Source: Nocardia sp. NBC_01730 (lineage in GTDB: Bacteria; Actinomycetota; Actinomycetes; Mycobacteriales; Mycobacteriaceae). From it: DNA of 64,000 nucleotides. Within the stretch, counting starts at the first letter, position 1; each line of letters begins with the position of its first letter. The position numbers and the translations under genes are program-made. The notes beneath the pieces were generated by a model. That model had not been told where the DNA came from and searched no databases. It saw only the letters and a program-made list of their open reading frames with translations. The stretch spans positions 2,170,001 through 2,234,000 of the forward strand of contig NZ_CP109162.1 of the NCBI RefSeq assembly GCF_035920445.1. Direction: 5' to 3'. Below, piece after piece: positions 10,151 to 18,854 of this stretch.

Positions 10151-11149
10151 ATGCTCACATCGACAATGCGGCCGCAGCGCTGGACTCCTCCACAGGCTCC
10201 GGCTCGCGCACGCCAAAACCGCAGCGTCCCACCCCTTCCCGCAGTGAAGCGATGGGAGCTTCCCGGCAAGGGACCCGAAGATGTGGTGCTCTCCCCCGAC
10301 CGCAGGTTGATCGCAGGTACGGACAACGGAGCGATTCTCAGCATCGATCCGGCGACCGGCGACGTGCGCGAACTCGCGAACACCGGCGGCCGCCCGCTCG
10401 GCCTACACGCCGACGCCGACGGACGCATTCTGATCTGCGATTTCGAGCTAGGGCTCCTGGAGTTGACCCCCGACGGCAGGCTCGCCGTCCTGGTCGACGA
10501 GATCGACGGTGAACGACTCCGGTTCGTCAGCAACGTCGTTCGCGATATCGACGGGACGATCTACTTCTCGGCCTCGTCGAGCCGGTACTCGCTCGACGAG
10601 TACATGGGCGACATCTTGGAGCATTCCGGGACCGGCCGCCTATTCCGTCGCGACCCTTCGGGCACGGTGGAGACCCTCATCGACGACCTCCAGTTCGCCA
10701 ACGGCGTCGTCCTCGCACCCGACCGTTCCTGCGTGGTGGTCGCCGAGACCGGGGGCTACCGGGTGACTCGCTATTGGCTGACCGGGCCCGAGGCGGGAAC
10801 GTGCGATCGGCTGATCGAGAACCTGCCGGGATTCCCGGACAACATGGGCCTCGGCAGCGACGGCCTGATTTGGATCACCCTTCCCTCGCCGCGAAATCCA
10901 CTGCTGGATCGCCTTCTTCCGCTGCCGGGCATTCTGCGCCGCATCGTTTGGACGCTTCCGGAGTGGATGCAGCCAAAACCGGCCAAAACGGTCTGGGTAA
11001 TGGCGGTCGATTTCGAGGGCAAGGTCGTGCATGACCTTCAGGTCGAGGGCACCGATTACTCGATGGTGACCGGTGTGGTGGAGCAGGACGGCGTGCTGTA
11101 TCTGGGCAGTCTCACCGAGTCGGCGGTGGCTGTGTCGCGGGTGCCCTGA
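10151..11149 (+). CDS. SMP-30/strictosidine synthase-like beta-propeller protein
   Basis: About 332 residues. Repeated propeller motifs (EDVVLSPDRRLIAGT, LGLHADADGRILICD, FANGVVLAPDRSCVVVAETGGYRV, FPDNMGLGSDGLIWI) are those of the gluconolactonase/strictosidine synthase-like family. Actinobacterial members are probably lactonases or esterases; substrate unknown. The frame stays open upstream to 9911, but that extension is low in protein-like content, so I use the ATG at 10151. It stands alone, with a candidate terminator just after it and a convergent gene beyond. Confidence 0.8.
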   Translation: MLTSTMRPQRWTPPQAPARARQNRSVPPLPAVKRWELPGKGPEDVVLSPDRRLIAGTDNGAILSIDPATGDVRELANTGGRPLGLHADADGRILICDFELGLLELTPDGRLAVLVDEIDGERLRFVSNVVRDIDGTIYFSASSSRYSLDEYMGDILEHSGTGRLFRRDPSGTVETLIDDLQFANGVVLAPDRSCVVVAETGGYRVTRYWLTGPEAGTCDRLIENLPGFPDNMGLGSDGLIWITLPSPRNPLLDRLLPLPGILRRIVWTLPEWMQPKPAKTVWVMAVDFEGKVVHDLQVEGTDYSMVTGVVEQDGVLYLGSLTESAVAVSRVP

Positions 11150-11225
11150 GCCGGCGACGACGGCACGGTCTTCGAGGCCCTGACCATCGTGGCTCACGAC
11201 CGGAGCGCAGTCCTCCGTTCCACCC

Positions 11226-11249
11226 CGCCCGCGACACCACCGGCGGGCG
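11226..11249. terminator. Small hairpin between convergent genes
   Basis: A 7-bp GC-only stem (CGCCCGC at 11226-11232 and GCGGGCG at 11243-11249) with a 10-nt loop. It sits between the ends of the plus-strand propeller gene and the minus-strand gene ending at 11302. In such GC-rich DNA a stem this short can occur by chance. Confidence 0.35.
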
Positions 11250-11301
11250 TCCGCCGAGCAGGACGTAGTCGATTCGCTGCGCACCATGTCCCGTTCGTCG
11301 T

Positions 11302-12393
11302 TCAGAGGAGGTCTTCGGGGTCGGCGTCCGCTTCGAGACGGACGTCGGCGGCGAACTGGGATTCGGGGTCGGCGTCTTCGGTGTGCGCGGCATACAGCAG
11401 CTGGCAGCCACGGATGCCGTCGAGAAGGTCTTCCAGGAGGTCGAGGGCGGGGCGCGCGGGGTCGAGGCGGCTGATGCGGAAGCCGGCGAGCATCGCGTCC
11501 CGAGTGTCGGCGTCGACGCCGAATTTGTGTGCCTGAGCTTCGATGTCGGCGACCCGCGCGACGAGGCCCCACGGCGCGGGTACGCGCCCTTCGTGCACCG
11601 CCATTGCTTCGGCAATGAGGTCGACGACGACGTCGGTCGGGGTCTCTCCGGCGCAGAGCCGTTCGAGGACCAGGGTGGGAGTCTCGACTTGGAGCGCCTC
11701 GATGTCGTCGGCTTCCGCGACGACGTCGGTGGTCGGTACGCTCGCGGTCTCCCCCGCCACTTCGGCCGCCGCGTAGAGCCAATGGGCGGCGGCAACGGAG
11801 GCGGAGGCGGGATCGAGTTCGGTGAACAGTTCGATGGTGCCGAGCGGGTCGGAACGCAGGAGGGCGTCGGCGGCGTGGACCTGGGCCGGGGACACGTCGG
11901 GCCGGGATAATTCGACCGCTTGGCGTGCGCGGCCGGAGAGGTCGCCGCGTTCGGCGGATTCGATGGCCGCCTGCTCGGTGCGGACCTCGGCGAGCACAGT
12001 GTCGCGCAGGGTGTCGTCGCCGATCTCGTGGAGGGTGCGTCCAACGCAATGTGCGGATTCGACGACGCCGCTGTAGGAGACGAGCAGTCCTTCTTCGGTG
12101 GGCAGGTTGGGGGTGCGCAGGGCGGCTTCGACTTCTTTGAAGTTTCTGCGTTCCTCGGCGCGACGCCACGCCTCGCTGTTGGGGACGTCGGGGTCGCCTG
12201 CGGCGCTGGCCGGGTGGGTGTAGGTGCGCCACTGGAACCGCGACAGTGTGGTGAGGTTCGACGCCAGATCGGTGGCCTGGTCGGTGGTCACCCGCGGGGG
12301 CAGCGTGGCCACGGACTGGGCGAGGTCGCCTCGTCCGGTTGCCCAGGTGGCGACGAGGGCGGTGCGGTCGGCATCGAATGCATATCGGGTCAC
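11302..12393 (-). CDS. Conserved actinobacterial protein of unknown function
   Basis: About 363 residues, acidic, with no signal peptide or membrane segment. It begins VTRYAFDADRTALVATWATG from a GTG, the most plausible start because the longer open frame to 12540 runs through low-quality Arg/Pro-rich sequence over the divergent promoter. It is largely helical by composition (many Ala, Glu, Leu) and ends with an acidic tail (EADADPEDLL). It is divergent from the HugZ-like gene with about 100 bp between starts. I do not recognise a functional family. Confidence 0.7.
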   Translation of the reverse strand: MTRYAFDADRTALVATWATGRGDLAQSVATLPPRVTTDQATDLASNLTTLSRFQWRTYTHPASAAGDPDVPNSEAWRRAEERRNFKEVEAALRTPNLPTEEGLLVSYSGVVESAHCVGRTLHEIGDDTLRDTVLAEVRTEQAAIESAERGDLSGRARQAVELSRPDVSPAQVHAADALLRSDPLGTIELFTELDPASASVAAAHWLYAAAEVAGETASVPTTDVVAEADDIEALQVETPTLVLERLCAGETPTDVVVDLIAEAMAVHEGRVPAPWGLVARVADIEAQAHKFGVDADTRDAMLAGFRISRLDPARPALDLLEDLLDGIRGCQLLYAAHTEDADPESQFAADVRLEADADPEDLL

Positions 12394-12494
12394 CCGGCAA
12401 GTCTGCTCGATCTGTGGCGGATGCGCGCGGCCAAGCGGGTCGGCCCCGCGGCGACGTGCGACGTTTCGCGGGGGCATGCTGGGAAGATGAGGGT

Positions 12495-13292
12495 ATGACT
12501 CTCGATCACGGTGATCCCGGCGACGCACCCTCGGTTCCACGGCCGCTCGCGCCGCTGCTGAATCCGGCTCGCCCCTCGGCGGCCGAGGAGGCGAGAACCG
12601 TTGCGGCGGCGACGAATACCGCGACGTTGGCCAGTCTTGCCGAGGACGGGTCGCCGTGGGCGTCGTTGGTGACCTATGGGTTGTCGGACGGGCAGCCGGT
12701 GCTCTGTGTGTCGCGGCTGGCCGAGCATGGCCGCAATTTGGCCGGCGATCCGCGGGCGAGTCTGGCGATCGTGGCGCCGAATCCGCCGGCGGACCCGCTG
12801 GCGGGCACGAGGATCACGCTGTCAGGTGTGGTGGAGCGTCCGGTCGGGGTGGAAGCGGTAGCCGCGCGGGAGGCGCATCTCGCGGCGGTTCCGGCGGCGA
12901 GGACGTATATCGATTACAGCGATTTCTCGGTGTGGGTGTTGCGGGTGCGGCGAGTGCGGTGGGTCGGCGGTTACGGACGGATGGATTCGGCGAGCGCCGA
13001 GCACTATGCGGCGGCCGAGCCGGACCCGGTGGCGCCGGTGGCGGCGCCTGCCATCGCGCATCTGAACGACGACCATGCCGACGCGTTGCTCGAGATAGCG
13101 CGGGCGTTGGGCGGCTATCCCGATTCGACCGAGGCGAGTTGCGAGCGTGCCGACCGCTACGGGTTGGATCTTCGGGTGGTGACGCCGCGTGGGGTGGCGC
13201 GCACGAGAGTCGGTTATGCGGCGCCGATCGGTTCGATCGGGCAGTTGCGGGAGGCGACTGTGGAGTTGGCGCGGCGATCGCGGCCGGAGTGA
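12495..13292 (+). CDS. HugZ-like pyridoxamine 5'-phosphate oxidase-fold protein with DUF2470
   Basis: 265 residues. The N-terminal half is a split-barrel flavin-fold domain (AATNTATLASLAEDGSPWASLVTYG). The C-terminal half starts at IAHLNDDHADALLEIARALGG, the signature of DUF2470. This architecture is that of HugZ-type heme-utilisation and related FMN-binding proteins. Heme degradation is a family-based guess, as no heme-uptake genes are near. The ATG at 12495 follows a GAGG-type ribosome binding site closely. Confidence 0.85.
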   Translation: MTLDHGDPGDAPSVPRPLAPLLNPARPSAAEEARTVAAATNTATLASLAEDGSPWASLVTYGLSDGQPVLCVSRLAEHGRNLAGDPRASLAIVAPNPPADPLAGTRITLSGVVERPVGVEAVAAREAHLAAVPAARTYIDYSDFSVWVLRVRRVRWVGGYGRMDSASAEHYAAAEPDPVAPVAAPAIAHLNDDHADALLEIARALGGYPDSTEASCERADRYGLDLRVVTPRGVARTRVGYAAPIGSIGQLREATVELARRSRPE

Positions 13293-13379
13293 GTGGTCGC
13301 GGAACCGTGACGATACTGCGATCGGCGACACGGCTGGTTCCACACCAGGGCTCAGCAATCTGACAGTTACGCTACGGCG

Positions 13380-14705
13380 ATGCATACACGCAGACGCCGA
13401 CGAGGGTGGGCCGCGCTGTCCGCCGCGGCGGCCGTGTTCGCGGTGTCCGGCGTTTCCTCTGCTCAGCCACCCGGGCATGTGCCGGAGCTCGGTGCGGATT
13501 TCCTGTGGGGTGTGTCAGCGTCCGGGTTCCAGTCCGAAGGGCATGCGCCGGACAGCAACTGGCGGCGCTATATCGCCTCGGGTGAGACGGCGGACCCGTA
13601 CCACGATTCGGTGGACTTCACCCGCCGCTACATCACCGACATCGGTCTGGCGGAGCGGCTGGGGGTGAAGGTCTACCGGGTGGGTATCGAGTGGGCGCGG
13701 GTGCAGCCGGCGCCCGGTACCTGGGACGAGGCGGCATTCGGTTTCTATGACAACGTGATCGCCCGGATCGTCGCGGCCGGAATGCGGCCGATGCTGACAT
13801 TGGATCACTGGGTGTATCCAGGGTGGGCGCTGGAACGTGGCGGGTGGCGCAACCAGGGGATGGTCGAGGACTGGTTGGCGAACATGCGCAAGGTGGTGGA
13901 CCGTTACGCCTCGCGCAATCCGTTGTGGGTGACGTTCAACGAACCGGCGGCGTACGTCGGCACCGAATTGCGCACCGGCGGGATCAGCGTCGAGGAGGCG
14001 CCGGTGATGCTGGATCGGATCGCGCAGGCGCACAACGAGATCTACGATGCCATCCACCGGTGCCAGCCGGACGCACAGGTGACCAGCAATCTGGGTTATG
14101 TGGCCGGTGCGGAGACCGAGGTGAATCAGCCGATCGTCGATCGGATCGCGGCGAAGTTGGATTTCATCGGCGTCGATTACTATTTCGCTCGGCTGCCGGA
14201 GACCGGGGCGTCGGCGCAGGGTGGCGCCGAGGGCGGTCCGCCGCTCTGGGAGTTGCCGGTGCATCCGGAGGGTATCTACCACGCATTGCGGCATTACGCG
14301 CGTCAGTTCCCTGATCGACCGCTGTATGTGGTGGAGAACGGCATACCGACGGAGAACGGGCAGGCTCGCTCGGACGGTTACAGCCGTGCCGACCATCTGC
14401 GGGACACCGTGTACTGGCTGCAACGCGCGACGGCCGACGGCATGAACGTGATCGGCTACAACTACTGGAGTCTCACCGACAACTACGAGTGGGGCTCCTA
14501 CGCACCGCGATTCGGTCTCTACACGGTCGATGTGCTGACCGATCCGACGCTGGCTCGCCGCCCGACGGACGCGGTCGACGCGTATACCCGGCTTATCCGT
14601 GCGGGTGGGGTCGACCCGGCTTATCGGCCGACCCGCGCCCCGGTTCCCTGCCTGGAGATCGACGCGCCGGAAGCGTGCCCCGAGGACGGATCCGCCGAGG
14701 AGTGA
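13380..14705 (+). CDS. Secreted glycoside hydrolase family 1 enzyme (beta-glucosidase-like)
   Basis: 441 residues. An Arg-rich N terminus and hydrophobic segment (residues 1-28, AALSAAAAVFAVSGVSSA) form a Sec or Tat-like signal peptide. The body is GH1: FLWGVSASGFQSEG at the N terminus, acid/base glutamate in WVTFNEP (E188), nucleophile in YVVENG (E319), and YNYWSLTDNYEWG. It should hydrolyse beta-linked glycosides outside the cytoplasm by the retaining mechanism; the sugar specificity cannot be read here. Most bacterial GH1 enzymes are cytoplasmic, so the export signal is noteworthy. It is a single gene. Confidence 0.9.
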   Translation: MHTRRRRRGWAALSAAAAVFAVSGVSSAQPPGHVPELGADFLWGVSASGFQSEGHAPDSNWRRYIASGETADPYHDSVDFTRRYITDIGLAERLGVKVYRVGIEWARVQPAPGTWDEAAFGFYDNVIARIVAAGMRPMLTLDHWVYPGWALERGGWRNQGMVEDWLANMRKVVDRYASRNPLWVTFNEPAAYVGTELRTGGISVEEAPVMLDRIAQAHNEIYDAIHRCQPDAQVTSNLGYVAGAETEVNQPIVDRIAAKLDFIGVDYYFARLPETGASAQGGAEGGPPLWELPVHPEGIYHALRHYARQFPDRPLYVVENGIPTENGQARSDGYSRADHLRDTVYWLQRATADGMNVIGYNYWSLTDNYEWGSYAPRFGLYTVDVLTDPTLARRPTDAVDAYTRLIRAGGVDPAYRPTRAPVPCLEIDAPEACPEDGSAEE

Positions 14706-14950
14706 ATGGGTTTCGACCTCGTTTGCGGCACGCGCGCTCCGGCTCGGGGCGACGCACCCTGGCTCAGTGCTGGACGGTTGTTGTCGAGTCGGTCCGCGTA
14801 CGGACCGAATGTGGCGAATGGAGTTCGCGGTGACTCCGGAGGTGCGGCGACGGCCGACCTGGTGAGGGATGTGCGTGGCTGCGGTAACGTCGGCTGAGAG
14901 CCACGTGTCGCGTTCGCGGGTGGTGCACGGTCCACCCGGAAAGGTGATCA

Positions 14951-15781
14951 ATGAGGTCCGACAGCCGCCTTCCGCTTGCCATGGACTACACGACAGCGTC
15001 CTTCTCGGAGTACTTGCGCCAGTACGCACCCGAGTTACTGCCCGACAACAGTGTCGACGGTGTAGGCATCGACGGTGCGGACATCGCTCCGCATGGGACG
15101 ACGATCGTGGCGGTCGGTTATCGCGGTGGTGTGGTGCTCGCCGGTGACCGTAGGGGAACTATGGCGCATCTGCTGTCGACCCGCGATATGGAGAAGGTTT
15201 TCATCACCGACACCTACTCGGCGGCAGGTTTCGCGGGCACGGTGGGTATGGCGCTGGAGATGATCCGGTTGTTCGCGGTCGAGCTCGAGCACTACGAGAA
15301 GATCGAGGGTGCGGCGCTGACGTTCGATGGCAAGGCCAACAAGCTGTCGAAGATGGTGCGGGACAACCTCCCGGCCGCCCTGCAGGACATGGCGGTGGTC
15401 CCGGTTCTGGCCGGCTACGACCTGGACGCCACCGATCCCGAGAAGGCTGCGCGGATCGTGTCTTTCGACGTGGTGGGTGGCTATCACGAGGAGCGGTTCG
15501 GCTATACGGCGGTCGGTTCGGGTTCGCTGTTCGCGAAGTCGGCGCTGAAGAAGACCTACCGTCGTGATATCGATGAGCAGGGAGCGTTGCGGATTGCCGT
15601 TGAGGCGCTGTTCGACGCGGCCGACGACGACACAGCCACGGGCGGTCCCGATCTGCTGCGTGATATCTATCCGACTGCGGTGACGGTCGACGCCGAGGGC
15701 GCCGTCGAGGTCGGCAGCGACCGTCTCGCGGAGATCGCCCGTGCGATCGTCGACGACCGTGTCGCCTTGAAATCCGAATGA
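14951..15781 (+). CDS. prcB: 20S proteasome beta subunit, stand-alone copy
   Basis: 276 residues, clearly a PrcB homologue. A 49-residue propeptide ends HG before the catalytic threonine (T50, TTIVAVGYRGGVVLAGDRRG). Counting the mature protein from that Thr, D17 and K33 are in place, and AVGSGSLFAKSALKK carries the serine region. It should form the proteolytic rings of an actinobacterial 20S core particle. In actinobacteria prcB is normally followed by prcA in the pup-prcB-prcA-pafA locus. Here none of these genes is adjacent, so this is probably a second copy. The ribosome binding site AAAGGTG precedes the ATG. Activity looks possible; its alpha partner must lie elsewhere. Confidence 0.92.
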   Translation: MRSDSRLPLAMDYTTASFSEYLRQYAPELLPDNSVDGVGIDGADIAPHGTTIVAVGYRGGVVLAGDRRGTMAHLLSTRDMEKVFITDTYSAAGFAGTVGMALEMIRLFAVELEHYEKIEGAALTFDGKANKLSKMVRDNLPAALQDMAVVPVLAGYDLDATDPEKAARIVSFDVVGGYHEERFGYTAVGSGSLFAKSALKKTYRRDIDEQGALRIAVEALFDAADDDTATGGPDLLRDIYPTAVTVDAEGAVEVGSDRLAEIARAIVDDRVALKSE

Positions 15782-16247
15782 CGCAATCCAGAAGCTGGTC
15801 AAGCGCCCAAGATTGATGTGCGCTACCGCGGGGGCGCCATATACCCGATGGCTGATGTGATCGAACTCGCAAGTTGATTTGTTAAGCGTGTCACATGAAT
15901 TGCGCTGCGCGGCAAATCGACGCCGCTGCGACGCATTGCGATCCGGAGGGGACACCATCGAGGGGAAAGACAAAAGCCAAGATCAGCGCCACCGGCGAAA
16001 AGTTACCGGCCGGTTGGGTCACAGCGACGGTTCGCGGCGCCGGGACCGGCGACAACGCATGGGACATCGATCACGCTTGATCCGCTCTGCCTGGGCACAT
16101 ACCGTTGAGTCCGTCGATGGTCGAAGTCGCCCATTCGAATTCCACATCATCGAATAGCTGCGTAAACAACCTCCGGGCAATTAGTCCATCTCGACGTTAT
16201 TGCTCGGGTGGCTGAATAATTCACGCAGCACCGCAGAAACTGGAGCA
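15782..16247. other. Intergenic region, possible tiny ORF
   Basis: No certain gene. A plus-strand frame at 15895-16080 (61 codons, ending GTGDNAWDIDHA) is open but has no recognisable ribosome binding site or family. The stretch 15850-15900 is comparatively AT-rich and may contain promoters. Confidence 0.3.
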
Positions 16248-17159
16248 ATGGCCCACAAAACCCCCTGGCAAGTGAACGATGCGCGATCCCGTCGGAACCA
16301 GGATTCCGACCGCCTGACACCCGGCGCGCCGCCACGCGAGGTGGATCGTGGATCGAATTGGGGCTATCTGTTTGCCGCGGTCGGCAGCGTGGTCACCTTC
16401 ATCCTCTTGTTCCAGCCGTGGCTTACGGCGTCCGGTTCGGGCGGCCAGGTCAGCGCCGACGCCTTCGGTCGGGTGAACGGGGTCACCAGCAGTGGCGTCG
16501 ACGACTCGGCCAGCTACGGCGACTGGGGGGTGTCCAGCTTCGGCAACATGGAAATCACCGGCGTCTGGGGCTTGCTGGCGAGCGGCGCCATGGTGACAAC
16601 CGTGTTCGCGGTGATAGCGCACCGCAGGCTGCGCACCGAGGTGCTCTCCTTTCTGATCATCGGCTCCAGTGCCGCCGTGGCGCTTCTGGTCCTCATCATC
16701 TTGATGTACCTCGACGCCAAAGGGCCCGAACTGCGCAGCCTGACCGTCCAGCAAGAAGGGTTCGGCTCGATAATGGACAGGCTCTTGGGCGCGTCGACGG
16801 CTTCGGATACCGATTCGCGTCGCATCGCCAGCGCAGGCTTGACTCCCGCGGCGTTGATCGGCGGCTTGACGGCTTGCGGCACTGCGGTAGCCGCGCTCGC
16901 TCAGGGCACCCGCCGGTACGCGGCCAACCTGCTGTGGCGCGTCGCCGAACCACAGCCGACGACGCAGCCCGAGGCCGCGGTTGACGCACACCCCGAGCAG
17001 ACGCCGTCGGAACCGGAGAGCGGCCAACCGCTGTGGGAGGAGCTGATCTTCGACGACGATGTGGTTGCCAACGTCACCTGGGTGCGGAATCCGTTGGCCT
17101 CGCCGCTGCACGAGACACCTGAACGCTCGGCCGCGCGCACCCCGATGCTCATCGGTTAG
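16248..17159 (+). CDS. Integral membrane protein of unknown function
   Basis: About 303 residues. Hydrophobic segments occur near YLFAAVGSVVTFILLF, the GVWGLLASGAMVTTVFAVIA stretch, the FLIIGSSAAVALLVLIILMY stretch and ALIGGLTACGTAVAAL, giving about four helices. A Ser/Gly-rich extracytoplasmic-type loop lies between the first two, and a hydrophilic Pro/Glu-rich C-terminal tail follows. This layout is common in uncharacterised actinobacterial surface or division-related proteins; I do not assign a role. The ATG at 16248 has GGAG very close (2-3 nt); an upstream TTG at 16200 is possible. A strong hairpin follows directly. Confidence 0.7.
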   Translation: MAHKTPWQVNDARSRRNQDSDRLTPGAPPREVDRGSNWGYLFAAVGSVVTFILLFQPWLTASGSGGQVSADAFGRVNGVTSSGVDDSASYGDWGVSSFGNMEITGVWGLLASGAMVTTVFAVIAHRRLRTEVLSFLIIGSSAAVALLVLIILMYLDAKGPELRSLTVQQEGFGSIMDRLLGASTASDTDSRRIASAGLTPAALIGGLTACGTAVAALAQGTRRYAANLLWRVAEPQPTTQPEAAVDAHPEQTPSEPESGQPLWEELIFDDDVVANVTWVRNPLASPLHETPERSAARTPMLIG

Positions 17160-17168
17160 CCGTGTGAT

Positions 17169-17198
17169 GGGCGCCGCCACGTGACCGTGGCGGCGCCC
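17169..17198 (+). terminator. Perfect GC-rich hairpin
   Basis: A 13-bp perfect inverted repeat (17169-17181 and 17186-17198, arm GGGCGCCGCCACG) with a 4-nt loop, starting nine bases after the stop of the membrane protein gene. A clear intrinsic-terminator-like structure without a T run. Confidence 0.8.
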
Positions 17199-17299
17199 TC
17201 GACGCCGCACAGGCACCGGCTTACGCTCTCAGCAATATCCGTGGCCCCTGGAGCTGTCGATCGATAGCGTGCTCGCATCCACTGAGTTCGGAGGAGCGC

Positions 17300-18040
17300 A
17301 TGCATCGTAGCCAGGTCCAGATCCCGATGCCGGACGGCACGTGTTCGGCGAGCCTGCATACACCGCCGAGCACCGGCAGCGTGCCGGCGGTGCTCCTGTT
17401 CCCAGACGCCGCCGGAGTGCGGGAGGTCTTCGCCGTGATGGCGGATCGGCTCGCCGGTCTCGGCTATGCCGTGCTGCTCCCGGACATGTACTACCGAAAC
17501 CCTTACGCTCCCTTCGATATCGGCTCGGTGTGCGACGATCCCGCCGAGCGGGCTCGCCTGAGCGCGCTGGCCGCGAGCCTGACCCCGGCGATGTCCGTGC
17601 GCGACACCGGCGCCTACCTCGATTTCCTCACCGACCGCCCGGAGGTCGCCGGATCCAGGGTGGGCACCACCGGCTACTGCATGGGTGGCCGGTTGTCGCT
17701 GGGCGCGGCGGGCCACTATCCGGATCGGGTCGCGGCCGCAGCGTCGTTCCACGGCGGCAACCTCGCGGTGGCCGACGATTCGCACAGTCCCCATCTGCTC
17801 GCCGACCGGATCAGCGCGCACGTGCTCGTCGCCGCGGCCACCGAAGACCGCGCATTTCCCGCCGAACAGCACGAGCGATTGCGGGCGGCGTTCGACAGCG
17901 CCGGTGTGCGGCACACAATCGAAACCTATTCCGCCGCACACGGATTCGCCGTCGCAGACAATCCCACCTACGATTCCGACGCCGACCGCCGCCACTGGAC
18001 CGCTTTGACGGACCTCTACGCTGCCGAGCTGCACGCCTGA
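17300..18040 (+). CDS. Dienelactone hydrolase family protein
   Basis: 246 residues with the family's catalytic triad: nucleophile Cys in GYCMGG, Asp in AATEDRAF and His in AAHGF near the C terminus. Family members open dienelactone in chlorocatechol degradation or hydrolyse other lactones and esters in the cytosol. Without aromatic-degradation neighbours, the substrate is open. The ribosome binding site GGAGGAG lies just upstream of the ATG. The minus-strand monooxygenase relic begins within 25 bp of its stop. Confidence 0.88.
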   Translation: MHRSQVQIPMPDGTCSASLHTPPSTGSVPAVLLFPDAAGVREVFAVMADRLAGLGYAVLLPDMYYRNPYAPFDIGSVCDDPAERARLSALAASLTPAMSVRDTGAYLDFLTDRPEVAGSRVGTTGYCMGGRLSLGAAGHYPDRVAAAASFHGGNLAVADDSHSPHLLADRISAHVLVAAATEDRAFPAEQHERLRAAFDSAGVRHTIETYSAAHGFAVADNPTYDSDADRRHWTALTDLYAAELHA

Positions 18041-18061
18041 GCGCTGATGTAAGTCTTGTGC

Positions 18062-18598
18062 GTTGATCAACGCGCCCGGCTGCCAGCTGTCGAACAAGGC
18101 GTCGACGACCTCGATCGACTCGGTCGCCCGCGCGTAACGCTGCTCGGGGCTCGGCAGTTCCTGGTCGCCGTAGTTCTCCTCGCCCACCGACGAGGTCACC
18201 GCGTTCCAGGCCGCGCGTCCGTTGCTGATGTGGTCGAGCGTGCCGAACAGTCGCGCGAGGTTGTAGGGGTGATGGAAGGTGGTGGTCACCGTCGCGATCA
18301 GCCCGATACGGGAGGTCACCGCGCTCAGCGCGGGCAGGAGGATCCGCGGCTCCTGCGCGCCGATCGCGCCCTGCGCGCCGAAGCTCAGCAAGTCGGCCGC
18401 GAACAGGGCGTCGAATTTGTTTTCCTCGGCAATCTTCGCGACCTCGATCGCGGACGCCACGGTGGACGCGTAGGGATCGATCGCGGCCGCGTACACACTG
18501 ACCGCACCGCTGACGCCCGTGACGGTCTTCAGCGGTCGGCGGCGCACGCCAACATTGCCCATGGAACTGACGCTATCCGCGCCTGCCCCTGCGCTCAC
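18062..18598 (-). pseudogene. Truncated NtaA/SnaA-type flavin-dependent monooxygenase
   Basis: The frame encodes a piece of an LLM-class monooxygenase of the nitrilotriacetate/pristinamycin monooxygenase group: IAEENKFDALFAADL, LLPALSAVTSRIGLIATVTT, HPYNLARLFGTLDHISNGRA and RYARATESIEVVDALFDSWQ. It then stops resembling the family about 20 bp before the dienelactone hydrolase stop codon. A normal protein has about 430-450 residues; here only ~150 match, and the usual N terminus is also missing. The continuing open frame is just the antisense of the hydrolase gene. Likely a decayed remnant cut by insertion or deletion. Confidence 0.75.
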
Positions 18599-18854
18599 GG
18601 GTTGCGATCAGCGTGATCCTTTCCGGCCGAGCCGGATCGGGACACCCGAAGCTTCGCCGAATTCACCCTTTGTCAGAAGTGTCCCGCTTCGCACCAGCAC
18701 CCAGCAGGGCTGAGAGCGCCGAGCCAGGGGTGAACGGTGTACCGTCTTCGGCGCCGTGGACAGCCTGGTCGAGATGCCCGAGCCGGGCTACGTCACGACC
18801 GTGGTGGCGGCAAGGCCCGCGGCAGCCTGGACCGCGGACGTCGCGGTTCGTTCG

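Noticed and set aside
13515..15029. A 504-codon minus-strand open frame
   Set aside because: Antisense to the GH1 enzyme with intact catalytic glutamates; low-complexity Arg/His/Val translation.
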